Source: Climacium dendroides (lineage: Eukaryota > Streptophyta > Bryopsida > Hypnales > Climaciaceae). From it: 64,000 nt of DNA. Below the pieces are notes generated by a model. It saw only the letters and a list, made by a program, of their open reading frames with translations, was not told the origin of the DNA and did no database searches. Made by a program: the position numbers and the translations under genes. Location: contig OX467086.1 of NCBI GenBank assembly GCA_950106755.1, forward strand, positions 32,630,001 to 32,694,000, in the 5' to 3' direction. Of the stretch, positions 1 to 12,075 are shown piece by piece (positions within the stretch are counted from its first letter, which is position 1; every line of letters starts with the position of its first letter).

Positions 1-940
1 AAATACTAAACGGATACACGTTGCAAAAAGTTCGATCAAGGACACTGAAATTAGGTCACTGATTTGCTACGACGTCTGTAAATTGAACTCTGCGCTCTAA
101 TATCTTGCAATTTGGGGTAGATATATCAGTTTGCCTATGTAACATTTGTAGGTATCTGAATTTCAGAAAAGGTGTCGACTTACGGAGAAATGTTGAGTCT
201 ATATTTATTTTACTTGCTCAACAAGCAAGATCCAAATTTGGTTAATGGAAAAATTCTCATTACGTATGCAATTTCAAAGTAGCAGGTTGTGGGCCAGTAC
301 AAGTAACAATGAACGACAAGATTTCTATACAGAGGCGTGGCCATACTTAGAAAGTTAGCCCAGCGCTGCTTACACCACTTGCCACTAAGTCCTACCAACT
401 GTGTGAAAAGATGAATCGCAATTAGGAAAACAAGGTCAATATGAGAGACAAGAACAGGTCGCCAGAAGTTTCACTAGACATCATCCACCTTAATTTTCTT
501 CACGCAGTGCAAACACAAACGAAGAAAACCCCTCAACCACAAAGGAACAACACCCCCAAATCCATTCAACAAACGAGGCAACTTCGACCAATTCGAGAGC
601 TTGACGTGAGCAAAGAGGCAGAACCTTTGTTCCACATTCAAATACATTAATGGTAATACACAATCTCAAAGAGCCCTCATAAGAAAACGATGAAGCTCAT
701 CCTCAAAACTAAAAACGCTCATCCTGCCGGCTGCTAAACCTAACCTCCTACATTACGCATTCACAGAGACCTATCAAAACTGGTACATCAGATCCTATAC
801 ATATGATACAGAACACTGCTGCAAGTGGCTCAACATAGCCGTGCCACATTAGTGTTCGCTTATCCACAGAAGTTATTGAAGGCAAATTAACATTCTTTTC
901 CTTTGACGACATATCCAGAGCCACCCGAAAAAAAAACTGT
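1..940. other. Intergenic, downstream of the ARM-repeat gene
   Basis: No supported gene is visible. The stretch lies 3' of the minus-strand ARM-repeat gene and probably contains its 3' untranslated region. Short open frames here have no recognisable domain. Confidence 0.4.
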
Positions 941-2751
941 TCAGTATCGGATGGCGTGGGTGTCACTGGCGTCCGGATGGCAAGACTCTTGCACCCAAAT
1001 CTTGTGCAACAACTTGAGCAGCTGCGAGGCTTTTCTTTTCGCCCTTGCAGTGCAATCGCTCTGGATGAGTAACAAGAGCTTCGTAGGTGCGCCGTGAGCC
1101 ACCGCGGCCTCGCGCATGGCTATGGAGTCGCTGCACACGGAGCTTAAGGTTCCAGTTGCGTACTCTGTCCCGCGGTCGGAGACTTTGAGAATCAGCTCGA
1201 CTAGTATCGGGACTGCAAGGGCGTGGTCGATGATGGCCGCTTTGCCTTCCTCGGTGGTGCAGAGAAGCTCGAGAGTTGCCAAAGCTTTCTCGGCGGAGGC
1301 TGACCGCGCTCGAGGGAGCATCTCTAGGAGAGACGCAGCCGCGCCCACTTCTACGGCCCTGGGGAGTAACACGAAGAAATTCGGGGTTAGCACAACACAA
1401 TTCATGCAGAATTTAGTACAGAGTGCATAAAAACGACACACCAATCCCTAGTTCTAACGATTACAACCACAAAGATCTTAAGAGTAATATAATGACGTTT
1501 TAAGTTGCTCTCCAGACTAGCGTGCAATCCTATTACTTCGAACAATTGGTTAGGATAAACGCCGAAGCTTTGATCAGCTATGGAACCGATCAAAGCAAGC
1601 CCTAGAAGTGACGAAAGTACACTCAAACGACTACATTATGACCTTTAAAACGACGTTGTGGAGAATCCTGCATATTTGCCACAACATTATTGGATGTGGC
1701 ACACTTCAATCAGATTCAACGTGAAAATGTTGGGGCCCAGAGTGTTAAGATTGAATAGGACAGTGTGCGAATTAACTTGATGACCAAAGCGACGTTGAAT
1801 CTCTCACATCGAGCACAAAAGCAGACTATATTGGGACCCTGGTATGAAAACAGTGAAGAGGTTTGAATGTAAATGAATGTAACGGGTACGAATAAACACT
1901 TACCGACGTCGATTTTCTTGGTGCAAGCACAACGCCAGCAACGTCCTCGTCGCCAGCTTCACAAGCTTCAAATGCTTCTCATCCCTCAACATCTCATTCA
2001 ACGCTTCCATCACCCCCCTCCCCCTTTCCCCCATCGTCCCCTTGAACCCCTCCTCCAACGACAACTTCTCCAGCAACAATCCCCCTTTCTCTCTCGCCTC
2101 CTGCCTCCCCTTCCTCACAAACCACATCACCACACCCAAAAACTCGGGAGTCGCCATCTCCCTCACCGCAACTTCATCAAATTCCGCCAACGCCGCTAGG
2201 CAACTCAAGCTCTCTTCCAGAACATGACGCTCATCATCCACCGCAAGGTCACTGGAGAGTAAGAATGGAATCAAAGAGGAGGCCACTCCTGAGGAGGAAA
2301 GAAGCTCCCTGGAGTCGTGGGTGCTACTTAGTTTGCTGTTTAGGGCACCGATCGTCGTCTTCGTGATGTTTCCTTCTTTGATTTCCGTCAAGAGGTCCTC
2401 CAAATCGGGGTAGACGGAGCTGGAGCTGTTGGCGGAGCTAGTGGAAGAGGATGGGGAGCTTGAAATGGGGCCCGAGATTGGAATGTTGTCGGTGTGATCT
2501 ATGGGCGCCATGTCGTTGCAGTGAAGGATTGTTTTGGAATGGCGAAGCAGAAGCTCAGTGGGCATGATAGGGTGTTGCAAGTCTGGGAAGTCGGGGTTTC
2601 TCGCTGGGGGTGTGCGTGGGCTTAGGACGGAACTCGCGCAATTGCCGAACATGCCGCAGATGAAGAGCTGGCCGCGGGCTTGCTGCAGCCGCGCGTTTTG
2701 CTTCGGGTTGCGCATCTTGACGTTGTCGCCGGTTGTCGTGCCCACCATCAA
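941..2751 (-). CDS. ARM-repeat protein related to plant U-box (PUB) proteins but lacking the U-box
   Basis: Two exons on the minus strand: 2751-1904 and 1358-941. The donor reads G/GTAAGT, the acceptor CCCCAG/GG, and the frame is kept across the junction (phase 2, codon CG+G). The predicted protein has about 421 residues. Residues about 1-75 contain a Cys-poor segment (GNCASSVLSP, then TELLLRHSK), followed by a Ser-rich linker (about 88-113) and a helical ARM-type region from about 115 to the end. Typical ARM motifs are visible, such as LEESLSCLAALAEFDE and EKALATLELLCTTEEGKAAI. This resembles the C-terminal half of PUB22/23/24 and CMPG1-type E3 ligases. No U-box Cys/Pro signature (CPI..E.M.DPV) is seen in the ORF or just upstream. 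U-box-less relatives exist in plants, so it may be a regulator rather than a ligase. An unseen upstream U-box exon remains possible. Confidence 0.75.
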
Positions 2752-3050
2752 GAGCTCGCAACCTCTTCCAATTCCACAGACGCGCTATGTGCAAATCCTT
2801 AAGTCGAAATCACTCCAGAAATCCAACCAAAAAACACAATACTACCAAAAATCGAATTCCTACACGAAAAATATCAAATATCAGAAACTATCAATATATC
2901 AATGCCGAATCTATCACAGCCAAGCTCCTCCGCGATAGCCCCTGTTTCTTATCGATACCACACCTTCGCTGTTGCAGCATTGTCACTCCGAAACACTGAG
3001 ACTCCTAGCAAGCTATGCCGAATTTCAAACGCACACCGGAATTGATTCCT

Positions 3051-3097
3051 TGCTAGCTAGCTAGCTGGCTGGCTTGCTTGCTTGCTTCTCTGCTTGC
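3051..3097. repeat. GCTA/GGCT/GCTT tetranucleotide repeat
   Basis: A run of imperfect 4-base units reads GCTA, then GGCT, then GCTT. It is a microsatellite upstream of the ARM-repeat gene. Confidence 0.85.
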
Positions 3098-3386
3098 ATA
3101 CTAATCCTACAGCAAGGTGCCACCTTTGGTCGCCCACGTCAAGATTCAAGTACTCGAAAAGTCTGGGAATGAGCGGGACATGCGCGCAGCAGTTGCCACG
3201 GCTCTGCGTTTGTGCCAGTGAGCTTAGCTAGTGAGTACCCTTACAACTTCCAAATGCGTGAGTGTGAGTGACTGAGTGGCAGGGATTGAAGCTAGGTGCA
3301 CAGGACAGGCGACGGAGATCTTATGAAGGGGACGGGGAGCTAGTGAATTACGTTTCTAGCCAGACAGGGTCACAGGCTCACAGGGC

Positions 3387-3403
3387 GGGGGGGGGGGGGG
3401 GGG
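3387..3403 (+). repeat. G homopolymer of 17 bases
   Basis: An uninterrupted run of 17 G follows GGGC. It lies in the presumed upstream region of the ARM-repeat gene. It is prone to slippage and to sequencing error. Confidence 0.9.
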
Positions 3404-3800
3404 AGACGGGAGCTTGACTGTACTTAACATTAAACTTCTCTTCAATGAGCCGAAATTTGGTTTTAATACCTGGAAGTCTGGAAGGGTCCGCCTGTGTGAT
3501 TCAAAGCGGACTGATGAGGAACGCCAAAAAGCGGGGGGACCCAAAGCGTGTGTACGATTCGAAACCTCGCCTTGGGAAGGGGGACTGTTGGGTCCGCGAT
3601 TTGTCTGTTGACTGGGACCCTGACTGGGCTGACTGAACTGAACGGGAGGACTGACTCCACTGACTGCAACGGGCTGGTGTCGGTCTGTAAATGTCTGCTC
3701 TTGCTTAGCTCGGCTTCAGACCTTCAGTTCAGCCCCGCTTTGAAAAGCTGATGGCATTCGGCAGTAAAGGCAAGCCTTTATTTGTGTAAGTAAAAAAAAG

Positions 3801-5439
3801 GGGATGGGGGGGAAGAAAGAAGAAAAAAGAAGAAGAAGAAGGATGGCATCAGTTGAGACTGTTTTGTTTTGTTTGATATGGTGAAATCTCCAAAACCATG
3901 TGTTCCCTTGTCGCGCTTTTGGTACAGTTGGTAAGCTCTCTACAAGGAGGGGTGTGCAAGCTTTGTTTTGTGGTGTTCCGACTCACAATGTGAAAGTTAT
4001 GAATTTTTGAGTTATTTTTTAATTTAAAAATAAAAATTTATTTTTATTTTTATTTATGAAATTTTATTTTTTTTTATTTGTTATTTGTGGACATTAATGA
4101 GGGCTTAGCCATCACTTTTGACATCTCAACAATGGTATAAGGCACTCTAATGAAAATGAAATTCCAATTGCCTATTCTAAATGCGTGCTTTGCATTTGAT
4201 AACAAATGCATGTTTTGGAGAACATGGTATATGGTATGAAACACTTATTATATATTTACACCAATGTATATTTATCACCAAACTATAGTAGCTCATTATA
4301 TAATGCAATGCTTAGGATATAAAAGTAAAAATAAAAGTAAAATAGTATAAAATATAAATATTGTGACAAATTGCATGATATTAGAAAGGAAAAGAAAAAA
4401 AGATAAGGAAAAGTATAAAATAATAAATAAATAACAAATAAACAAACAAGTAGTGAATCACAAGATTCTCTATCTAAATATACATGTATAACTTTTGTAC
4501 ATCTCTTTTCATATGATCTATAATAAAAATTTACACATCACGATTCTACTACATTCTTATAAATGATGGGCCTTGACTAGTGACTTTGCCACGTGTTTCA
4601 CTTTCATTACCCTATACAATTTTTGAAATTTTGAACCATTGCACACCATTGCTATGTCTCTGTCTATATGTAGAGATAATAAACATGAGCTTGAGATTGA
4701 ATAGTTATGCTATGGCATCATGGCAATTTCTTGGATGGAGCCAAAGGTTGCAAAAAAGTTTCTTGTGCCTTTTTTTGTATTATCTTTTTTGTAATTAATA
4801 AATTCATTTTTCTTCAAAAAAAAATAGATAGTACATAGGTTTTCACATAGAATAGTCTAGCCTAGGTCAATTCGTCAATCCATCCATGCTTTCTTTTATA
4901 TCATAGATAGAATATGAGCATGAATTAAGAAAGGACATATCTAGAGAGAAAATATCTAGAAGAAGACATTGGAAAAAGTGCTAAGTTGTTGAACATGTGT
5001 CATTCTATGAATTTAGCATATTGTGTGCTCATTATATTCTTTGAACATGACTTATGCTTGAATTGTGAGTGAATCCTAATATCAATTCTTGATGCCTTCG
5101 TCATATGAACTTTGAAATCTCTTCTCTCCTCATTTTTGTTTCAAGTTTCACTTTTGCTTATTTTTTGTTTTATTTGATTAGAGATACATTTTTCCTATTG
5201 GCATTCAATTTTTCAATGAGTTTCTATTTAATTGCAATATTAACCACTAAATGTCCAAGGCCATTTTTGAGCGTCTTGGAATTTGCTTTAAATTCAACAT
5301 AAAGATAAAATTTTGATAAATTTTATCAAATTTCTTTAAATTACAACCATACAAATTTAAACTAAACATGTTAGAGATCACATGGAAAAAAGGGACACAA
5401 CTAGATCACTTATAGTTTGAACAGTTATAATGTTTGATT
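3801..5439. other. AT-rich intergenic DNA
   Basis: A purine-rich GAA-type tract (about 3809-3842) is followed by strongly AT-rich DNA with poly-T and poly-A runs. No gene, RNA gene or clear repeat boundary was found. Confidence 0.5.
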
Positions 5440-5900
5440 ATGAGGGTGTTCAAATTGTGAAAGTGATTTGAAGTCTTTCAATCCTCTTTTCACATGTCTA
5501 TCCTAAAAAATTGATCACAAAAAAAATATGAGGTTAACGAGTATAACATGCATAATTTCAATCAATTTGTAGCTACTTAAAATCTACTCTACAATTTTTT
5601 AAATGAATTTTTAATTTAATTTTTTCTCCCAAATATGTATATTGAGGCTCATTTCCAAGATCTTTCAACACTAAAAATCAAGATTTGCAATGGACACCCT
5701 TGTACACAATTTTTTTTTAAATCATAAATCATTCATCTTCAAAATTGGATTTTTGATGCTAAAACTAAACTTCAAAAAGAATTTTCCAAAAATATAAACC
5801 ACTCAAAACAATAACTTGGTTAGGTTTAATTTACCTTCAAAAGTATTGTCAACACTAAAGTTTGGTGCCTTAGGCATTGAGGGGGACATGACTAGTGACC
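5440..5900 (-). repeat. Remnant of the 55.6-57.3 kb PIF/Harbinger-like element
   Basis: This stretch aligns with the reverse complement of about 56330-56720. Shared blocks include GCTCATTTCCAA, AATTTTTGATGCTAAAA, TGGACAC.CTTGTACA and ACCAA.TTTGGT. It is therefore a diverged, inverted copy of the interior of the element at 55.6-57.3 kb. No terminal repeats were identified here. Confidence 0.6.
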
Positions 5901-6413
5901 TCAATCAAAAAAGCTTTTGAGCTTCAATGATAAAGTGCTTTAGTGCTCACATTGGGAACTTCTATCTTAAAGGGTGTAAAATCATCACAAAAAGTGACTA
6001 TTTCAAGGGGGTCAATCATGTTGTGGTTGTCTTAAGGTAAACCAACCTATGACAAACAAACCACCCATGGCTGGGACCTAAGAAATGACCCATTAGAGTC
6101 TTACATCAATCCATGACAAAAAAATTCTAATAAATGAGATGAAGACTACAATAAATTGGTTAGTGACCAAAACCAATGCCTTGGATGATGGTAATAGAGT
6201 TATTAGTGGTTGTTTTAGAAATTCATCACAAGAAGTGATTTTTAATTCCTTCATGTTAGTGGCCATATTAGGAGATGTTGTAGCCATGTTGAGAATATTG
6301 TGACTACTTTAAGTGGTAAGATGACCATTATAGATACATTTTTTGTTGGTTTTGGGATAATCTTAAAACTATTTTGGAGTGATCATGCAACATACTTCAA
6401 AAATTCATAACAA

Positions 6414-6660
6414 ATTCAATTGTTCTCTTTGTTTCTTACATTTGTCTTTGTATGAAAAAAAATCAGATTTTTTTACTAATGGCAAAAGGAGAAAACAACT
6501 TGTTTTGCCTTAACAACTTTCTTTATCTTATTTTGTCCAAAAAAAATTCAATTGCTCTCTTCATTTTTTACATTTGTTTTTGTGTGGAAAAAAATCTGAT
6601 TTTTTTGCTAATGACAAAAGGAGAAAACAACTCAATGTTCTACCTTGTCATAGGCCGGTT
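6414..6660 (+). repeat. Tandem duplication, two units of about 132 bp
   Basis: Units start at about 6414 and 6547. Both read TTCAATTG.TCTCTT, then CATTTGT.TTTGT, an A run, and end in AAAAGGAGAAAACAACT. Open frames across it are by-products of the duplication. Confidence 0.75.
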
Positions 6661-6779
6661 TATCTTACATTCAACCATTTTTATTCCCATTCAAGACTTC
6701 CAAAAAAAATGGTCAATTCATTCCATTGTAAGACTATGACCACTTTAGATGAATACTGTGATCTTCATGGATTCACTTA

Positions 6780-6884
6780 GAGCATCTCCTACCACCTTTC
6801 AAATACCCAGACCCATTAAAATTGATTGCTTATCATCCAAAAATTAGGAGGGGCGGGATATTTGGAGGGTGGCAAGAGATGCTC
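6780..6884. mobile_element. 105-bp MITE with GAGCATCTCC termini
   Basis: The left end begins GAGCATCTCCTACCACC and the right end is its inverted counterpart, finishing AAGAGATGCTC. Similarity continues inward (TTTCAAATA.CC against TTTGGAG/TATCCC inverted). Both sides carry TTA (6777-6779 and 6885-6887), which fits a 3-bp target duplication of PIF/Harbinger (Tourist) type. No coding capacity. Confidence 0.7.
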
Positions 6885-7078
6885 TTAACTTACATACATT
6901 TCGTTGGCTCTGCATATTTTGTTGTAGGACTTGAACATCAGTCTTTCACCCTCATGTGGGTAAAACTCCAAGGTAAGGTACGTACACCCAAACATAACAA
7001 GAGTCATTTATAGACACCTAGAATAATCCCTAAACTAAAATGTAGGTGGACCCAATGTTGACAAATGAATTTCCATGA

Positions 7079-7600
7079 ATGTATCACAATGATGGAGTTT
7101 GGTTTTGTGTTGGCCAATAAAATGAGCGTGATACAAGCTTAGGGGCTATTGCTTTCAAGTATTTCCGTATCCACTTTGGAGTTAGTCTATTGCCCATAGT
7201 AGGTGCATCTATGCACTTGTTTTCACAAATTCATATTATATTCACACAAGCTCGAAAAATTACAAAACCAAGTTTGTTGGTTTCCGAAACCATTTCTTGA
7301 CAAAAACATATATCATTTTTATTTTGTACCCAGTACCCTCACTTTCCACAAATGTCTCATGACGATGGGGCTTGGTCTTGTGTTGGCCAATAAAATGAGC
7401 ATGATACAAGCTTAGGGTACGTTGCTTTCAGGTATTTATATGTCCACTTTGGAGTTAGTCTATTGTCCATAGCAGGTGCATCTACACACTTGTTTTTCAC
7501 AAATTCATATTATATTCACACAAGCAATTTAGTTGGTTTCCTAAACCCGATTCCTAACCAACATGTATCATTTTTATTTCATACCTACCCTCCAGCTCTG
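7079..7600 (+). repeat. Tandem duplication, two units of about 273 bp
   Basis: Copies begin at about 7079 and 7352. They share long blocks such as TGTTGGCCAATAAAATGAGC, GATACAAGCTTAGGG, CTTTGGAGTTAGTCTATTG and AATTCATATTATATTCACAC. The second copy is slightly truncated near 7600. No coding function is apparent. Confidence 0.85.
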
Positions 7601-8596
7601 AAAGCCCTGCCAATCTTGAATAAGTGCCCCATTTAGGTGCGTAGTGCAATTGTGCGAAGACGCTCCTCTTTTCCTTTGCAGTGCAGCGGAGTGAGTGAGT
7701 CGTTTGATTGTGGCTGGTCAAACTTGGGGTTGGGCTGCAAGCTGGGTCACTCCGGTGGGTAGTAAAGGTCTGAAGATTCAAGCGGTTGGTGCATCATTAT
7801 TGGGTTTTCTTCCCCCCCTACTTTTTTTTTCCTCCTCCTACCAGTGTGATTTCAATTTGTGCTCGGTGGAGTTCAGTTGTCCCTGTAAGGTAGGTACACC
7901 CAAATGTGCCACTAACCCTAAACCGCCATCTATACTGTATGTACATCTCCAAATTCAGTTCTGTACCTAAGTATGTGGAAGAAACGCTTTCAGAACCAAA
8001 CTTTGTTCCTTAATAACTTTTGCATACAGTATCCAAATGCCATGTATTTTGGTGCGTTGGAACCTCCTTTCACTTGCCAACAAGAACATATGAAAATTTG
8101 ACCCGTCTAGTAACAAAAAATAGGCTCAGTAGCAAAAAGTGGCAGTTTTGGGTGTACCTACCTCATGCAACAGCCATGCAACTTGCAGGCCGGCCGCCTT
8201 ATTAAGTGATTAGAATTGGGGTGGGTCGAAATGGAGCAATGGAGCTGCTGCTCCTGCTGCCTCTGGTCAAACGTCAAAGTCAGAGATCGTCAACCCAAAG
8301 GGGGGCTGTGAGTGAGTGGGGACGATCAGTGTTGTCCATTTCCGCACTGATTTGGTGCGCCACTCAAGAATGGCCATCTTTCTAGAGATGCACTCACAAC
8401 AACTGATTTGGTACACTTGGGAGCAAAATGGTTCACTGCCGGAGGGACTCATGGCTTGGGGGTGAGCTTCAAGGGCTCTAACTAGGGTCAGAATTAGGAG
8501 TTTGACCTCATGTTGTTGCTGCTGGTGAAATTTTTCAATTTTTTCACCCACATTAACATTACAAAAAAATTTAGGCTTTAGGCCTCCGGAGGGCTG
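7601..8596. other. Intergenic DNA of mixed composition
   Basis: Less AT-rich than its surroundings, but no open frame here carries a recognisable domain. A segment around 7885-7905 (GTAGGTACACCCAAA) resembles one near 6975, suggesting further old duplication. Confidence 0.35.
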
Positions 8597-8600
8597 TTAA

Positions 8601-8831
8601 CCCCTGAGCGCCCCAGCGTCCCAAATGTGGCCTCCTACTATGAGACATTTGACCATTATAATGTCCCAGGTTGTATGGTGAAAACTTTCACAAATTTCTC
8701 CAAAGATGCCCTCCTTACCTATCTTGCAATCTAAACGGTCATGTCTCTTGGATCTTATTTTTTAATCGGTGGGGTCTACTTGAGTGGCAATTTGTAGCTT
8801 GCTTTTGGAATTTGCATTGTGCGCTCAGGGG
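8601..8831. mobile_element. 231-bp TTAA-flanked MITE (family B, copy 1)
   Basis: The sequence TTAACCCCTGAGCGC at 8597-8611 is inverted perfectly as GCGCTCAGGGGTTAA at 8821-8835. If TTAA is the target duplication, the element is exactly 231 bp. A second element of identical length lies at 11251-11481, with the same terminus and a shared TTTGACCATTATAAT block. It is non-coding and non-autonomous. The CCC start and TTAA site match the piggyBac pattern. Confidence 0.75.
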
Positions 8832-8835
8832 TTAA

Positions 8836-10915
8836 GGTTTTGATTTTTGGCATGCTGCAATGCAAGTACAAGAAAAAATTGAAAAAAAAATATTAAAAAA
8901 ATATTAAAAATTACTAAAACCTGACATGGCACCAATAGAGCCACATTAGTTGTTGTCATTAAAAAATTAAAAAAAATTTAAAGAATAGTTTTATTTCCTC
9001 TATAATTGCACCGGGAGGTTCAAAACTCGTGGCCCTCCAAAGGCCTGAAATTTTTTGTAATGTATACAAGTGTAAGAATAGTGACAACAATTGAAATTAT
9101 ATTTTTTTTATTTGACAAAGTATGAATTTACTATGAATTTTTGAAGTGTTTAATGCATCACAGTGCAAACTACCTTAAAACCAACAAAATTTGAATCCAG
9201 CATGCTCATTTTTTTCATCTAAAGTAGTCATAGTATTGTTTAATATGAAAGGCCTAAAAAGTCAATTTTTACAATGAATTCACACTAAAAAGCTAAAAGT
9301 TCCTAATGAAGTCACTAATCACTCTATTACTGTCATGGAAAACATGCATTGTAGCCAAAATTTCTCATATTGAAAAAATCCACGATGGGACATTCCCTAG
9401 GTGTCTACTATGGGTCATTTGACCATAATGGGTTGTTCTACCTTAGTGTGCCTTGTGCCATTGCCAAAGTCAAAATAAAAGTAAAAGTAACTTCTTAATT
9501 TTTATAATTTAGAAGAATTTCAAAATTCAATAAAATAATCAAAATAATAGCTATTCAAACCATATAACACTTGGTCCTTAAGGTTGGCAAAAAATAATTT
9601 TAAAAATAAATTCTATAATGTAATAATTTATGAATATTGAACACTTCATTTTAAAACTATGAATTTTTGGACTACCCTTGAGTGAAACACTCATAATTAT
9701 GTTAGTATGGATTCATGGTGTTTTGGTTATGGCATGAAAGAAGTTATAGTTTTGTGCATTTGAATGTTATATAAAATTGTATTGCAAAGGTATTAATGGC
9801 CAAATTTTATAAATAACATATAATATTGTACCAAATAAAAACTTGTATTCAAATTAGAAACAAAATGAAGGGTCATAAATATTGAGTTGTTTTAGAATTT
9901 TATATAATATAATTGGGTAGGAGGAAAAGATAATTTCAAAAATAATCCCCCATGAAAAATATCCACTTAAGACAAGTATTTGATGAAAACAACGCATAGT
10001 GACCCATGAGCTTTATTCTTGCTCCCACCATTCTCCTTCCCTTATCAATAAATTGGGACTTTCTTCTTTTTTATAAAAATGCTCTTAATATATATATTTT
10101 TTTCTCTTTCCTTTTATAATGTGAAAACATCTATTTGAGGTTGGTTCGTTGGCTTTGCATTGAGTCAAGAATTTATGAAAAATCACTTGAATTGTGAGAC
10201 TCGTGACGAGGCTTGTTAAGGACCAAATGTAGACTAATATCAAAGGTATGGATGGAGATGCTTTAAGACCAAAGTTGTTTATTACAAATATGGGAGGCAA
10301 GCTTTGTTGTACTTTAATACTCCCCATGGTTTCTATAGTATCCAATGCCACACTTGGTTCAACGTAGGAAGGTAGGCTAGAACCCTCAACTCTTGAAAAA
10401 TAACCTTCATTGAGCCCCTCAAATCTCCAATTGCAAGCCACTTTTTGAGGAGGGTGACAATGCTCTAAACTAGGGTTTTACAAGTTAAAGCATCTCCACT
10501 ATTTCACTAGAAAGGGGCTTAGATTGGTCCATGTTGAGCTCAGTCTCCTAGATCTCCCCCCCCCCGCAGACATGTCAAAGAAAAAAAATATGGCTTCTAT
10601 AAAATGAGCCCTCACCCTTCCATCTTGACAAGTCCTCCCATGATCTCTTCACTAATAATTTAGATTCTACTAGTTTGAATAAGTTTTTGTAACTTTTTTT
10701 GAAATGTCCAACAAATTAGCAACTCTCACCAATGAGAGTGCAAAGCTATAGTACCCATTCCGGTAATTAAGTTGAATACCGCAGAGATATGAAGAAAAAA
10801 AGGTGGAAAACAACTATGTTGGTGGAGCTTCAAAGGATAGTTGAACCCGTAGAAAAGCCATTCGACAAGGCAGTTTCTTTGAGAAAGGGTGATCTCACCT
10901 CAACAAAATTACAAT
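8836..10915. other. AT-rich intergenic DNA
   Basis: Very AT-rich, with no supported gene. One 118-residue open frame on the minus strand (10085-10441) has no recognisable domain and lies in low-complexity sequence. A C run occurs at about 10555-10565. Confidence 0.45.
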
Positions 10916-10919
10916 TTAA

Positions 10920-11165
10920 CCCTAGAAAGGGCCTAAAAGCCCTTTACAGCCGTTTAAATATATTATGAATACGGTGGTATTGGACCAGAAAAACATTGAC
11001 CAAATATTGTTCAATACAAAGTAAATTAATCATCATCATAGTACGTAAATAACAACGTATCACAACTCATACAATAAACTACAAATGAAAAGTTATAAAT
11101 AAGGCTAAATACGAGTTGTAGCAAGGGACTCCAAGGGCCCTTCCCTTTCAAAGGTTCAAATGGAC
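10920..11165 (+). repeat. Fragment of a TTAA-bounded repeat, terminus CCCTAGAAAG
   Basis: It begins at TTAA (10916-10919) followed by CCCTAGAAAGGGCC. The next 240 bases match the reverse complement of about 57700-57935, with blocks such as CAGAAAAACATTGACCAAAT, AAAGTAAATTAAT and GAAAAGTTATAA. Only one terminus was identified, so it is probably a truncated copy. Confidence 0.65.
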
Positions 11166-11250
11166 GAGAATCACAGGATGTGGGGGTGCAGAATTATCCT
11201 TCCTCACACTCTCATGGCTTTGCAAGTTTGCAACCACCAACCTCGGTTAA

Positions 11251-11481
11251 CCCTGAGCGCCACAATACCTCAACTCAAAACTCAAAGATCTCCTTGTTTG
11301 ACCATTATAATCTTTTTAACGGTACGGTAAAAGGACATGTCCTTTTTCCTATAGCTCCGGCCCTATCTCTACTATCAATCGGTACAATCAATTTATGTGG
11401 ATCTCATTTTACATGATAGTTTGATTGGAATGAACTGAAAAGGGTTTGAATTTTGGCAAATACAATCTGGGTGCTCAAGAG
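11251..11481. mobile_element. 231-bp TTAA-flanked MITE (family B, copy 2)
   Basis: The left boundary is TTAA (11247-11250) followed by CCCTGAGCGCCAC. The right boundary is GGGTGCTCAAGAG followed by TTAA (11482-11485). The length is identical to copy 1 at 8601-8831. The termini are more diverged than in copy 1. No coding potential. Confidence 0.7.
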
Positions 11482-11499
11482 TTAAGGTAGGGGGTTGTA

Positions 11500-12075
11500 A
11501 AAGCAATTTGGTACATTTTGCCACTAACATGTACCAGACGTGTACATTTCAGAAGGGCGTCGCTTTTAGAAATCACCGTGTTTTCAACTTCAAAAATTCA
11601 TAACTAATTCCATGAAGCTCCAAAAAATATGAAACGACTTGGGTTAGATGCCGATTCCATTTTTCTTACCACGAAAATTTACTGAAAATTATTTTAAGCA
11701 GTTTAGCTTCCCCAACCGTACCCAACTTCACCTGGGATAGAGTCCTACTTAGTCCTCCATGTGCTTAGTCAAGTCAAACCACTCTGCAGAGGAGCTCACA
11801 GTGAGTTTAAGTTAAGTTACTCCCTGTAGGCATTTCTGCAAGCAATAACCAATTCCATTTATGGTGGGGCTTGTTGTACGCAAGCTCACAGTACTCCTAA
11901 TCAATCCGTTCCTTCCCCGGGCATTGGGAGAAGGCACCCAACCCAACCAGCAGGGTCCAGCCAGCCGTCACCCCAATTCCAGTAGAGGCTTGCATGCCCT
12001 CACACTAGTGGTGCATTTATGGAGGGATTAGTTCAGATAGGCTAAAATCGTCTGACAGCAGCGACAAATCGCCAG
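11500..12075 (+). repeat. Left arm of a roughly 5-kb long inverted repeat
   Basis: Segments of this arm reappear in inverted order and orientation in 15300-16400. About 11600-11660 (AGCTCCAAAAAATATGAAAC) pairs with 16260-16330. About 11810-11825 (TTTAAGTTAAGTTA) pairs with 16075-16090. About 11990-12075 (GCATGCCCTCACACTAGTGG) pairs with 15300-15385. Divergence is considerable, so this is an old element. Exact ends were not resolved. Confidence 0.65.

Larger units (their letters stand above)
2752..3800. promoter_or_regulatory. Upstream region of the ARM-repeat gene
   Basis: This is about 1 kb of mixed-composition sequence 5' of the minus-strand ARM-repeat gene. It holds a GCTA/GCTT simple repeat, a 17-base G run and several clustered TGACT motifs (3610-3665). 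No core promoter element could be assigned with confidence. Open frames here are short and unsupported. Confidence 0.3.

Noticed and set aside
6452..6780. Two overlapping open frames of 95 and 68 codons
   Set aside because: They run across a 132-bp tandem duplication in AT-rich DNA; the repeated peptide reflects the DNA repeat, not a protein.
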